A stretch of DNA of 44,262 bases from Limisalsivibrio acetivorans (GTDB lineage Bacteria > Chrysiogenota > Deferribacteres > Deferribacterales > Geovibrionaceae), in contig NZ_ATWF01000001.1 of the NCBI RefSeq assembly GCF_000421105.1, positions 360,668-404,929 of the forward strand. Direction: 5' to 3'. Under the pieces are notes generated by a model. It was not told the DNA's origin. It searched no databases and saw only the letters and a list, made by a program, of their open reading frames with translations. How positions within the stretch are numbered: position 1 is the first letter of the stretch; each line of letters opens with the position of its first letter. Below, piece by piece: positions 1 through 7,588 of the stretch. A program made the translations under genes and the position numbers.

Positions 1-207
1 GGTGGTCATGAAAAGTATAACAAGGATTATCCATGCCGGGTGCTCAAGGGCGAAGATATATTTAAGGGCATACCCCAGAAGAATAAGCTGGATAAAGCCC
101 CGTAATGTTGAGATAACCGTAGTCTTCTCCAGACTAAGCTCATACCGCCAGCTGAGATACACAACAAGGGCTATGAGAACCGTTGAGCCTATATAGATGC
201 TGAGCAT
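1..207 (-). CDS. fetB: FetB/UPF0014-type ABC permease, N-terminal part (cut by window edge)
   Basis: Reading the minus strand from the ATG at 205-207 gives 69 residues with no stop before the window edge, so only the N-terminus is present. Two hydrophobic segments are visible (about residues 3-18 and 36-52). The stretch LSLEKTTVISTLRGFIQLIL followed by GYALKYIF matches the start of the FetB/YbbM family (UPF0014), the membrane subunit of an ABC transporter linked in E. coli to iron export and oxidative-stress resistance. It starts 13 bp after the stop of the HD-GYP gene on the same strand, so the two are probably co-transcribed. The ribosome site is weak (GACGGA). The FetA ATPase partner would lie outside the window or elsewhere. 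Confidence 0.75.
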   Translation of the reverse strand, partial: MLSIYIGSTVLIALVVYLSWRYELSLEKTTVISTLRGFIQLILLGYALKYIFALEHPAWIILVILFMTT

Positions 208-220
208 TCCGTCTATTTTA

Positions 221-1486
221 TCAGCCTACCTTGACCGCCTTCGGGTTACCGGAGACGAAGTCATTAATAATCTCATTTGTTGTTATACCGTATTTCTCCG
301 ACCGTATGGATGATATGATCTTTTTAAGAGGTTTTCCAGTTTTAATGGAGTTCTGCCTCAGATCAAAGAGGTAAGGCACAACGGGCTTGCCAGCTTCATC
401 GGTTATCATTAACACAGTGGGGCGCATTATATCCTTTTGGCTGGTTTCAAAAACAATGGCCAGCTCCTGCGTGTCCAGAATAAGGAGCGTGCCCACGGGG
501 TATATACCCATGATGTTTATGAAGAATTTCACCAGAGTCTCATTAAAGTGCTTTCCTGCATTCTCAAAGATAAGCTTGAGAGCTTCGGAGGGGGATACCC
601 CCTTATGGTAGACCCTGTCGCTTGTTACAGCATCGTAAACATCGGCGATGGAGACAATCTTAGCCACCGGATTTATCTGCCTCTCCATGAGCCCGCAGGG
701 ATAACCGGATCCGTCGGACTTTTCATGGTGTTGAAGTGTTGCTATGGAAACATCCTCGGGGAATTTTGTATCCTTTTTCAACCTTTCATACCCTTTCTCA
801 GGGTGCTGTTGTATAATCTTAAACTCGTCATCGGTGAGCTTGCCCGGCTTGTTGAGGATCCTGTCCGGTATGAGCATCTTTCCCACATCGTGCATGATGC
901 CGGCGAGACCTAGGAGGGATAGATCCTTCTCAGATTTGCCCAGCCTTCTGCCTATGGCGATACTTATGATACTTACATTGAGGGAGTGGGTGAAGGTGTA
1001 GTCGTCGTAGTCCTTAAGCCTTGTCATGCTGGCAAAAACTGCGGGGCTGTTCATGCAGGAGATCACAAGCTCGTTCACAACATCCTTGGTGGCGTTGGTG
1101 TCGATGGATTTGCCCATGCGGACATCTGTGAGGATCCCCTTGGCAACCTCCTTGGCACGCCGGTGGATGAGGGCTGCCCTTTTTACCTCCTCGATGGTGG
1201 GAGAGGTGTCTTCCACAGAGATGAACTCAGCCTTGTCCATATCCTGAGTTCGCTCGATAAGCTCCTGCTCAATGAGCTTATCACCTTCGGAGAGAGAGGA
1301 TTCGCTGTTTTTCTTCTCTTCCTTTATAAACACAAACTCCACACCAGCCCTGCGGAGGGTGGTGATCGGTTTTTCATCCTTAATGGGCGTTCCGTAGAAG
1401 GGGAAGTATATACCTGCTCTATCCGCCCTTGCAACGGTCATTCCGGTTTTAAGTTCTGATAATGGTATCTTTTTTAATTCAGCCAT
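221..1486 (-). CDS. HD-GYP domain protein, probable cyclic-di-GMP phosphodiesterase
   Basis: 421 residues. The N-terminal ~60 residues (IPLSELKTGMTVARADRAGI) resemble the DUF3391-type domain often found in front of HD-GYP proteins. The catalytic domain runs from about residue 160 to 340: THSLN near 166-170, the metal-binding HD at 199-200 in HDVGK, HHE at 253-255, and the diagnostic GYP at 261-263 within DGSGYP. All expected HD-GYP residues are present, so hydrolysis of cyclic di-GMP is likely. No membrane segment or receiver domain is seen, so it is probably cytosolic. The C-terminal ~80 residues form a small extra domain without a recognised family. A GGAGG ribosome site precedes the ATG. 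It is followed at 13 bp by the FetB-type gene. It lies next to an NtrC-type regulator, but 131 bp separate them and no direct link is shown. Confidence 0.88.
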   Translation of the reverse strand: MAELKKIPLSELKTGMTVARADRAGIYFPFYGTPIKDEKPITTLRRAGVEFVFIKEEKKNSESSLSEGDKLIEQELIERTQDMDKAEFISVEDTSPTIEEVKRAALIHRRAKEVAKGILTDVRMGKSIDTNATKDVVNELVISCMNSPAVFASMTRLKDYDDYTFTHSLNVSIISIAIGRRLGKSEKDLSLLGLAGIMHDVGKMLIPDRILNKPGKLTDDEFKIIQQHPEKGYERLKKDTKFPEDVSIATLQHHEKSDGSGYPCGLMERQINPVAKIVSIADVYDAVTSDRVYHKGVSPSEALKLIFENAGKHFNETLVKFFINIMGIYPVGTLLILDTQELAIVFETSQKDIMRPTVLMITDEAGKPVVPYLFDLRQNSIKTGKPLKKIISSIRSEKYGITTNEIINDFVSGNPKAVKVG

Positions 1487-1617
1487 AGGGCCTCCGTTAA
1501 GTGGTCTGGATGCCTGGTGATTATAAATATACTTCCGAAGAAATCATGTGCCAGTCCCAATAAATGATGAGAGCTCCATATACTTTACGACATAAGTTTC
1601 CTTATATCAAATGTATA

Positions 1618-3024
1618 TTACTGTTGTTCAGAAAGCTCCTTTCGGTTTAGGAGTCGTTTGTTGAGCGCCTGTCTTGATATCCCCAGAAGCCTTGCCGCCT
1701 CCTTCTGGTTGTTGTTCGAGACCTTCATTGCTTCATCAATAATATGCTCTGTCATCTCAGACAGTGTGGGAAATTTACCGAAGAATGTACGGATGTCGTT
1801 AGGGTTGGTGTCCTTGCTCTTTGTGACCGTATGGTGGGTATTCATCCTTGAACGAAGGATCTCCGCAGGGAATTTTCCGCCAGTTGAGAAAGCAACAGCA
1901 TCAACCACAAGAGCCTTGAGCTCACGGACATTTCCGGGGAATGAGTAAGAGGAGAGGATATTGATAATCTCCTCATCAATACCGGGCTTAGGTTTATCCA
2001 TGGCTTCGGCGGACTGCTCTGCAAAGTACTCCGTAAGAAGGCGTATATCCTCCGGTCTTTCACGCAGAGGGGGGACTATAATAAGGTGTGTGCTGAGACG
2101 GAAGTACAGGTCCTTCCTCAGTCCCGACTCTGAGCCGACAATGTTATGCAGCTCCTTGTTTGCCGCAGCAACAATCCTCGCCTTCGACCTCTTGGGTTTA
2201 TCAGAGCCAAGGGGGAGGTACTTCTCCTCCTGAATCAGACGGAGGAGCTTGAGCTGACATTGTTCGTTCAGATCACCTATCTCATCGAGGAAGAGCGTAC
2301 CGCCTGCGGCCCTTTCCACAAGACCCTGCCGCTCCCTGTCCGCACCGGTGTAAGCCCCCTTTGTATGGCCGAAAAGCGTATCGGAGAACATCGTATCATC
2401 CAGCCCGGAGAGATCCACAGGAATAAAATCACCTTCAAGGCCACTGGAATTGTGTATGGCTCTTGCGATCATCTCTTTTCCCGAACCTGTCTCCCCAAGC
2501 ACCAGCACAGGCTGGCCAGAGTTTGATATAGCCTCGATATAGCTGAATATGGATGACATCTTCGGGTTTGCTGTTAGCACATGGGAGAACGCTTCCGGCC
2601 TTTTTATCTCCTCCCTGAATGCCTGGTACTTCAGGGAGGAAACCTCATATCTTAGGTTAAGCAGTTCGCCGGCGTTCTTTATGGATGACTGCAGCCTCTT
2701 TATGTCGAGGGGCTTAACCAAGTAGTCGTATGCACCCACTCGCAGGCAGTCCACTGCGGAATCGATATCTGAGTTTGCTGTGATGATGATTACCGGTATG
2801 TTGGGATATTCCTTAACAATGCTGTTCAGGAGATCCTTTCCTGTAATATGGGGCATGTTAAGATCAAGCAGAACTATGGAATAGGGGTTGTCTGAGAGGG
2901 TATCGTGCAGATTTCTGCCATCCTGTACAGGGATCACGTTTTCGTAGCCGGCTGAACGTAAAACCAGTTCACAGGCTTCTAAAATACTCTTTTCATCATC
3001 AACGATTATAATCGTTGGCTTCAT
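1618..3024 (-). CDS. NtrC-family sigma-54-dependent response regulator
   Basis: 468 residues with the classical three-part layout. The receiver domain (1-120) has acidic residues DDE at 9-11, phospho-acceptor Asp54 in VLLDLNMP and the Lys in YLVKP. The AAA+ domain (about 145-375) has Walker A GETGSGKE, the sigma-54-contacting loop as GAYTGA (Phe replaced by Tyr, a common variant) and Walker B LFLDEIGDL. A Fis-type helix-turn-helix ends the protein (EAARLLGISRQALNKRL). It should activate sigma-54 promoters when phosphorylated. It is transcribed divergently from a three-gene operon that has a strong sigma-54 promoter, which makes that operon a natural first target (inference). No sensor kinase is adjacent. 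The ribosome site is GAGG about 11 bp before the ATG. Confidence 0.93.
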   Translation of the reverse strand: MKPTIIIVDDEKSILEACELVLRSAGYENVIPVQDGRNLHDTLSDNPYSIVLLDLNMPHITGKDLLNSIVKEYPNIPVIIITANSDIDSAVDCLRVGAYDYLVKPLDIKRLQSSIKNAGELLNLRYEVSSLKYQAFREEIKRPEAFSHVLTANPKMSSIFSYIEAISNSGQPVLVLGETGSGKEMIARAIHNSSGLEGDFIPVDLSGLDDTMFSDTLFGHTKGAYTGADRERQGLVERAAGGTLFLDEIGDLNEQCQLKLLRLIQEEKYLPLGSDKPKRSKARIVAAANKELHNIVGSESGLRKDLYFRLSTHLIIVPPLRERPEDIRLLTEYFAEQSAEAMDKPKPGIDEEIINILSSYSFPGNVRELKALVVDAVAFSTGGKFPAEILRSRMNTHHTVTKSKDTNPNDIRTFFGKFPTLSEMTEHIIDEAMKVSNNNQKEAARLLGISRQALNKRLLNRKELSEQQ

Positions 3025-3158
3025 ACTATAGGCTACCTCATTGTTATCTGCACTGAAAAATCAACCGGGAAGTTGTACCCTTCAATCTGTTTTGCACATT
3101 ATAAAAATAATTCATTTTCATTACAAGCAGTTTTATATCCGCTACCCTTAAGAAAGAG

Positions 3159-3216
3159 TGCAACAATTATTGTAGGGCTGCAACAAAAGTTGCATCATAA
3201 ATGTATAAAAGTTGCA
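3159..3216. repeat. Cluster of TGCAAC/GTTGCA half-sites, candidate enhancer (UAS) for the 3309 sigma-54 promoter
   Basis: Four copies of one hexamer occur within 58 bp: TGCAAC at 3159-3164 and 3179-3184, and its complement GTTGCA at 3189-3194 and 3211-3216. The central pair forms the 16-bp palindrome TGCAACAAAAGTTGCA (3179-3194). The cluster lies about 95-150 bp upstream of the -24/-12 element at 3309, the usual distance for binding sites of NtrC-type activators, and between that promoter and the divergent NtrC-type gene. Binding by that regulator is inference. Confidence 0.6.
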
Positions 3217-3308
3217 TTCAAGTTCTATTTTCGTATCTAAGATCCTTATTAATCAACCAAATTTTAACATATGCAATTAATAATTTATTAATAGTCAAAT
3301 ATTCTTTA

Positions 3309-3324
3309 TGGCACAGTGATTGCA
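3309..3324 (+). promoter_or_regulatory. Sigma-54 (-24/-12) promoter
   Basis: TGGCAC-N5-TTGCA is an essentially perfect RpoN consensus, with GG (3310-3311) and GC (3322-3323) separated by the required 10 bp. Transcription would start near 3335, giving a leader of about 60 nt before the first small gene at 3397. The rest of the 372-bp interval 3025-3396 is AT-rich and holds the TGCAAC cluster. Confidence 0.9.
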
Positions 3325-3396
3325 TGTTTATTAAGCACAATCGCCGGATTGTAAGATAAGGGGGGAGCCCTTTTTAGTTTAGGAGAATTAAAAGAC

Positions 3397-3567
3397 ATGC
3401 AGAGAAACGAGAACTTCAGAATTATTGATTCAGGAAGATCAAGGACAGAATCCGAACTTGAGAGAATAAGACGTTATGAGAACTACAAAACCGGTTTATC
3501 CGGGCATGATGTGGAGCTTGATGACTATCTTGGTAAAATAAGCAGAATTAAGAAATATTTAATATAG
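3397..3567 (+). CDS. Small protein of unknown function (56 aa), first gene behind a sigma-54 promoter
   Basis: The ATG at 3397 opens 56 codons ending in TAG at 3565-3567. The product is short, highly charged and predicted helical (SELERIRRYENYKTGLSGHD in the middle, a basic end ISRIKKYLI). It has no signal peptide or membrane segment and I recognise no family. An AGGAG ribosome site lies about 11 bp upstream. It is the first reading frame after the sigma-54 promoter at 3309 and is followed by two further small genes on the same strand. A regulatory or adaptor role is conceivable, but nothing in the sequence proves one. The short length leaves some doubt that it is translated. Confidence 0.6.
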   Translation: MQRNENFRIIDSGRSRTESELERIRRYENYKTGLSGHDVELDDYLGKISRIKKYLI

Positions 3568-3646
3568 GTTCGCCTGCCGGACTGATTTTATTCAGGGGGG
3601 AAGTTCCGTTTTTTCAGTTTCCGGTGAAGAGCCGAGAGGTAGATAT

Positions 3647-3910
3647 ATGAAGAAGGGTGAAAGTATTTGGGAAAACAGGATTGCCATGTACTTCCAGAAC
3701 AGACCAGGGTCTAGTACCGATGATTTCGTTCAACAGCTAAGTGACAGCGGTCTTATGACATTCATGGAGGACTGCTCTGGGATCATCATGAAGGAAGTTA
3801 GCATTAGCCGGAGTGAAAGAAGAGAGTTTGAGGATATTGAGGACCTTATCAGGAATGCACTGAGAAGGTTTGTTGATGAGTTTATCAGTAAGCGTCAGAA
3901 TGCAGTTTAG
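3647..3910 (+). CDS. Small protein of unknown function (87 aa)
   Basis: 87 residues, mostly helical in appearance, with no signal peptide or membrane segment. The middle (SGLMTFMEDCSGIIMKEV) and the acidic-then-basic C-terminus (FEDIEDLIRNALRRFVDEFI) look like a small helical bundle or dimer. I recognise no family. An AGAGG ribosome site precedes the ATG by about 8 bp. It is the second gene of the sigma-54-driven trio, 79 bp after the first and 17 bp before the third, so co-transcription is likely. Function unknown. Confidence 0.72.
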   Translation: MKKGESIWENRIAMYFQNRPGSSTDDFVQQLSDSGLMTFMEDCSGIIMKEVSISRSERREFEDIEDLIRNALRRFVDEFISKRQNAV

Positions 3911-3927
3911 GCTTGGAGCAAAGGTAC

Positions 3928-4161
3928 ATGACAACATTGAAAACAACTGATGTGGCTGAGCTCATTATTAACGAAAGGTCGCCCGGTGATTTTGAGCACA
4001 CTGTCAGAGAGTTCTTCCACAGAACGCCCATTGCGGAGATAATCGAATACGTCAAAGAGAACTCAATACCACCTCAAAATCTTAAAAGGTATTATTACAG
4101 GCATATTAAAAACGGTGCGCCTAATGCAACTCTGGAGCAGTTTCTTTCATACTTCGGGTAA
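3928..4161 (+). CDS. Small protein of unknown function (77 aa)
   Basis: The reading frame is open from a TTG at 3913, but the ATG at 3928 is the better start because GGAG/AAGG lies just upstream of it. The 77-residue product is soluble and helical, with a basic, Tyr-rich patch (LKRYYYRHIKNG) and a C-terminal LEQFLSYFG. The family is not recognised. It is the third gene of the sigma-54-driven set and ends 19 bp from the convergent antiporter gene. I see no clear terminator in that short gap. A shared role with the two preceding small proteins is inferred only from operon structure. Confidence 0.7.
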   Translation: MTTLKTTDVAELIINERSPGDFEHTVREFFHRTPIAEIIEYVKENSIPPQNLKRYYYRHIKNGAPNATLEQFLSYFG

Positions 4162-4180
4162 GCTCCAGTTTCTTATAAAC

Positions 4181-5200
4181 TCAGGTTAGAAAGAATAGAA
4201 AAGCATTGCCAAGTATGTAAACAGCGAATATGAGACTGCTCTCCCAGCCTATCTTGCCGAGCCCCTGCTCCTCTCTGTGCAGCAGGCCCATTATCAAAAC
4301 ACCTGTCATAAGTATGGTCATGGCGATCATGTATACCTGGTTCATCGTAACCGCCTGCAGTATGCTCCCCTCAAGGTAGGCGAAATCCGCAAACGCCACG
4401 AACATTACGTCGAATGTATTTCCTCCGATAATATTCCCCACGGCCATGGTCAATGCGCCATAACGAACGGCCGCCACAGATACAATAAGCTCTGGAAGGG
4501 AAGTGGCAACTGCTGTGAACAGGGCTCCGACCAACGATTCGGAAAGGCCGGTCTTGTCTGCGATGATGATCCCCGATTCTGCAACACTGTAACCTGCAGT
4601 ACCCACTACAGCGGCAAGCAGAACGAATTTTATGATCAGGGCTTTCATGCTGAGTTTGCGAATATTCTTAATATCAGGCTCATCCTCAACCGTTTCCCTA
4701 GTAAGCCTGGGGCGCCACATAGGTTCGTCCTTAGCCTTTGAAACCAGCTTTGAGCCTCCAATGTAGAAGATGATAATCAGGAGGGAGAACGGATGGAAAT
4801 GGAAGATCTCCGCCGATGGTCCCGCTATGCCCGCCATAACCAGAGAGAGCAGGGCGATGAGCATTGTGCCCTGCATCAGGTTTGGAAATGATGCTGCGGC
4901 GTGCTCAAGGTTGGTCTTTCTGTATGATATATCAGCAATGGAGAGAAAGAATGTCTGGGCGGCGATCCCGCCGATTGCGTTGCTTACGGCAAGCTCGGGA
5001 TGGTTTGAGTATGCGGCGGTTACGGAGGTTATGATTCCGGGAAGAGATGTTGTTCCGCCGAGAAGAACGGCACCAAATACTGCTTCCCCCATACCTGTTA
5101 CATCCGCAAGCTCATCGGATGTTTTCGCAAGGTAAGTACCGCTTACTGCAATAACCGCTGTTGATATGATAAAGACAGCCGAAGCTGTTAGGATGTCCAT
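4181..5200 (-). CDS. CaCA-superfamily (YrbG-like) Na+/Ca2+-type antiporter with atypical alpha-1 repeat
   Basis: 339 residues, almost entirely membrane-embedded, about 10 segments in two inverted halves around a central charged loop near residues 145-180 (SKAKDEPMWRPRLTRE). The two alpha repeats that define the family are visible: alpha-1 in the first half (GAVLLGGTTSLPGIITS) and alpha-2 in the second (LFTAVATSLPELIVS, followed by GNIIGGNTFDVMF). In alpha-1 the usual SLPE is SLPG, so one of the two ion-coordinating glutamates of characterised exchangers is missing. The cation handled is therefore uncertain. The ribosome site AGAGG precedes the ATG. It is convergent with the sigma-54 operon and divergent from the MoaE-like gene. 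Confidence 0.83.
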   Translation of the reverse strand: MDILTASAVFIISTAVIAVSGTYLAKTSDELADVTGMGEAVFGAVLLGGTTSLPGIITSVTAAYSNHPELAVSNAIGGIAAQTFFLSIADISYRKTNLEHAAASFPNLMQGTMLIALLSLVMAGIAGPSAEIFHFHPFSLLIIIFYIGGSKLVSKAKDEPMWRPRLTRETVEDEPDIKNIRKLSMKALIIKFVLLAAVVGTAGYSVAESGIIIADKTGLSESLVGALFTAVATSLPELIVSVAAVRYGALTMAVGNIIGGNTFDVMFVAFADFAYLEGSILQAVTMNQVYMIAMTILMTGVLIMGLLHREEQGLGKIGWESSLIFAVYILGNAFLFFLT

Positions 5201-5365
5201 TAAACCCCTCTAAAATAATTGTTCCTATTAAATTTAATGTAAACGATACAAGCCGTAAAGGGAAGAGAACATGGGTAATTATCGGTGAGAATGGTTTTGT
5301 GATTGGACTGGCGGGGTATTCTTCGGTATCCTTATAATTCTGAAATCTAAGACTCGAGGTTGTTC

Positions 5366-5731
5366 ATGGATATTTCAAAGAAGATTGAAGAGATGAAGCA
5401 GGACCCAGACTTCGCAGAGAACGTTGGGATGATCCTAGTGCACAACGGTATTGTGAGGGGAAGCTCCCGTGGGGATAAATCAAAGGTTACCAAGCTTGAG
5501 GTCTATCCCGATTACGATAAGATAGAGGAGATAAGGAAAGAAATCCTCGAGATGGAAGGGATTTACAATATCGCCATCGAGGCGAAGTCCGGAGTTATGA
5601 AGCCGGGTGACGACCTTTTGTTCCTTGTTGTTGCTGGTGATATCAGAGAGAATGTTAAGCCTGCATTGGCGCTGCTTCTGGATCGTGTTAAGGCGGAAGC
5701 GGTTACGAAGAAAGAACACATTGAAGGGTAG
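5366..5731 (+). CDS. moaE: MoaE-like molybdopterin synthase large-subunit family protein
   Basis: 121 residues. In the molybdenum-cofactor pathway MoaE transfers sulfur from MoaD thiocarboxylate to precursor Z. Features seen: an N-terminal ILVHNGIVRGSSR resembling the GAxxxFxGxVR region, a PDYDKIEEIRKEIL helix, IAIEAKSGVMKPGDDLLFLVV in place of the HRxGxLxxGExxVxV strand pair, and a C-terminal DRVKAEAVTKKEH with the spaced lysines typical of the catalytic LK...KKE region. The canonical HR pair is lost, so it may be a divergent paralogue. The start is ATG 5366 with GAGG 6 bp upstream, not the TTG at 5360. No other moa gene lies in the window. A -10-like TATAAT sits at 5333-5338 without a good -35. 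Confidence 0.75.
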   Translation: MDISKKIEEMKQDPDFAENVGMILVHNGIVRGSSRGDKSKVTKLEVYPDYDKIEEIRKEILEMEGIYNIAIEAKSGVMKPGDDLLFLVVAGDIRENVKPALALLLDRVKAEAVTKKEHIEG

Positions 5732-5820
5732 TTTTTTGCTATGTCGGGGTACGTTTACCTTCACGATATTTCCGCTTTTTGCAGGGTTTTACGGCATTTT
5801 GACAATATATGAAAAATTCC

Positions 5821-5849
5821 TTGACTTGGAATTAAGTCTTTGATATAAC
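5821..5849 (+). promoter_or_regulatory. Sigma-70-type promoter of tRNA-Pro
   Basis: TTGACT (5821-5826), 17-bp spacer, TATAAC (5844-5849). The predicted start near 5856 is about 20 nt upstream of the mature tRNA. Confidence 0.75.
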
Positions 5850-5875
5850 CTGTTTTCTCGACAGAGAAAGCACTG

Positions 5876-5949
5876 CGGGACGTGGCGCAGCTTGGTAGCG
5901 TACACCCTTGGGGTGGGTGTGGTCGCTGGTTCAAATCCAGTCGTCCCGA
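5876..5949 (+). tRNA. tRNA-Pro (anticodon GGG)
   Basis: All four arms can be folded by eye. The acceptor CGGGACG pairs with CGTCCCG, with discriminator A at 5949. The D stem GCGC pairs with GCGT. The anticodon stem CACCC/GGGTG encloses the loop TTGGGGT, so positions 34-36 are GGG (proline codons CCC/CCU) with the G37 expected for tRNA-Pro. The T arm is GCTGG TTCAAAT CCAGT. The 3' CCA is not encoded. It has its own promoter (5821) and terminator (5970), so it is a single-gene transcription unit. Confidence 0.95.
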
Positions 5950-5969
5950 TTTTAAAAAATCCCCAATTA

Positions 5970-5999
5970 AGCCGGCTGGTAATTCAGTCGGCTTTTTTT
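5970..5999 (+). terminator. Rho-independent terminator after tRNA-Pro
   Basis: The arms AGCCGGCTG and CAGTCGGCT pair around the loop GTAATT and are followed by a run of seven T. It lies 20 bp after the tRNA. Confidence 0.9.
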
Positions 6000-6064
6000 A
6001 TTTGACGAGATTAAGATAATTAATATGTAGCTTAAACTAATCCACAATGTAGTGGAAGTTTGGG

Positions 6065-6307
6065 TTATTTTCTGCTGTATACTGAAAACCAGTATAGATC
6101 GAAGTGTTTTCGCTGTTCCTTCAAGAAGTAAGCCCTGCTTGCTTTATTGAATCTTAACGAGGTTATGCGAATCTCTTCAAGCTGACTGTATGCCTCTGGT
6201 TGCTGGGTGAGCCAACTTCGAAAGTCCTCATCCTCCCTCAATCCTCCAAATTCCACAAGAAAATCCGTACCCTTTTCCATAAGCCACCCATACTTATAAT
6301 ACCCCAA
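6065..6307 (-). CDS. Hypothetical small protein (80 aa)
   Basis: The frame opens with TTG at 6307, which has an AAAAGGG ribosome site at good spacing. An in-frame ATG at 6280 is the alternative start (71 aa). The product is soluble, rich in charged and aromatic residues (EDEDFRSWLTQQPEAYSQLE, then RKHFDLYWFSVYSRK). No family recognised. It is isolated between the tRNA terminator and the next plus-strand gene. Its protein-like composition argues for a real gene, but there is no conserved motif, so confidence is modest. Confidence 0.42.
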   Translation of the reverse strand: MGYYKYGWLMEKGTDFLVEFGGLREDEDFRSWLTQQPEAYSQLEEIRITSLRFNKASRAYFLKEQRKHFDLYWFSVYSRK

Positions 6308-6473
6308 AAAGAAGCCCTTTTCAAACAGGTGGCGATTTAAATGATATTACAGTTCATGATAGTAATTGGGCGTATTTTCCCATTGAAAGACAGAAACATT
6401 TGTATATCTTATTGTCAAACACATCCAAAATTACCACTTACATTATTATAAATGAATATAAGGAGGATGCAGG

Positions 6474-7490
6474 ATGCCCACTGCTACTGCTGGTGTTGAA
6501 AACATCGCAGTGAGACTGCTGAAGAACGCAGAGCTTATATTACGACTTATTGTGGTGAAAAAGATCTTCTCATCGGATAGTGCCTTCCATCGAAAAGAGA
6601 TGGGGAGGGCGGATATCGATTCTGTTGTGGAAGAGATTGTGAATATTGCCGATAATATCGAGGTTAAGGCTCAGGAGCTTGAGAGCGACTTTGTAGAGTG
6701 GATCCACGCAGGAAACGCTAAGCTGCGCAGAGGTGAAAGCTCTCTGATGCGTGTTCTTGAGGTCGAAGAGCCCGAACCAGAGCCCTTTGCATACTACAAC
6801 GCCTCCCTTTCACATATGAAGTCGCTAATAACCTTCTGTAAGGCGGAGCTCCTCGTTGCCCTTGATGATGACGATAGAAGCCACCTGCGCAATCTTATGG
6901 ATGTCTGTAGAAATATAAGAGCATCACTCAGCCGTATATCAAAATACCGCTACGATGTTGAATGTGTACATACTGATATCGTCGAAGGTACCGAGGAGTC
7001 TGTGGAAGGGCTATACAAGTCCCTTGAGTACATGTTCCGTATCGCCGTTCAGGATATCGCAACAGAGTTTACCCAAAGACGCATTCGCAACAATAGAGAG
7101 TTTGCGAGAAACTACACCTCGGACTATATCCATCTCAGCGGCGGACGAACGGTTGAAACGGCGAACCTTCTCTGGCTTTTCCGTTTTATCTTCTGGGAGG
7201 GGGAGAAGAAGCGCCCCTCTAAATATCCAGTAAACCATATCCTCTCCATTGGTACGACCGAGTATATGGACTTTCGCAAAGAAGTTGACAACGTGTTAAA
7301 GAGGGTGGTAGGCACACAGGGGGATATGTTTGGAAGGTTTAATAGCCTTTTTGCCCAGGTTATGCAGGGTAGAACACTAAAAAGGCTTGATCAGGAAGTT
7401 GTTACCGCCCTTGATGATATATTCTTTGACATGTGGGCAATTGCTGCAGCAAAGACAATTCTCATGGAAAAAGGGGAGGAAAACGCCTGA
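6474..7490 (+). CDS. Helical protein of unknown function (338 aa)
   Basis: A strong AAGGAGG ribosome site precedes the ATG. The 338-residue product has no signal peptide or long hydrophobic segment and looks all-helical, with a Glu/Pro stretch near residues 97-105 (EVEEPEPEPF) that may link two domains. The second half contains aromatic segments (ANLLWLFRFIFWEGEKKRP; DDIFFDMWAIAAAKTILM). I recognise no catalytic motif or family. It ends 98 bp before the PocR-PAS kinase, whose own sigma-54 promoter sits in that gap, so the two are probably separate units. The function cannot be stated. Confidence 0.8.
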   Translation: MPTATAGVENIAVRLLKNAELILRLIVVKKIFSSDSAFHRKEMGRADIDSVVEEIVNIADNIEVKAQELESDFVEWIHAGNAKLRRGESSLMRVLEVEEPEPEPFAYYNASLSHMKSLITFCKAELLVALDDDDRSHLRNLMDVCRNIRASLSRISKYRYDVECVHTDIVEGTEESVEGLYKSLEYMFRIAVQDIATEFTQRRIRNNREFARNYTSDYIHLSGGRTVETANLLWLFRFIFWEGEKKRPSKYPVNHILSIGTTEYMDFRKEVDNVLKRVVGTQGDMFGRFNSLFAQVMQGRTLKRLDQEVVTALDDIFFDMWAIAAAKTILMEKGEENA

Positions 7491-7543
7491 TACACAAAAA
7501 GTATAACTAAAATTTGACAATTCCCCTTCTTATAACCATCACA

Positions 7544-7559
7544 TGGGTATATATTTGCA
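7544..7559 (+). promoter_or_regulatory. Sigma-54 (-24/-12) promoter of the PocR-PAS kinase gene
   Basis: TGGGTA-N5-TTGCA, with GG (7545-7546) and GC (7557-7558) 10 bp apart. The -24 part departs from TGGCAC at two positions, while the -12 part is perfect. The start near 7570 would leave a leader of about 20 nt before the ATG at 7589. Confidence 0.72.
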
Positions 7560-7588
7560 TATATAACCCATTGTAAAGTGAGTATTCA

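Noticed and set aside
1538-1553. Sigma-54 promoter for the HD-GYP gene (minus strand)
   Set aside because: TGGCAC is present but the -12 part reads TTCTT without the essential GC.
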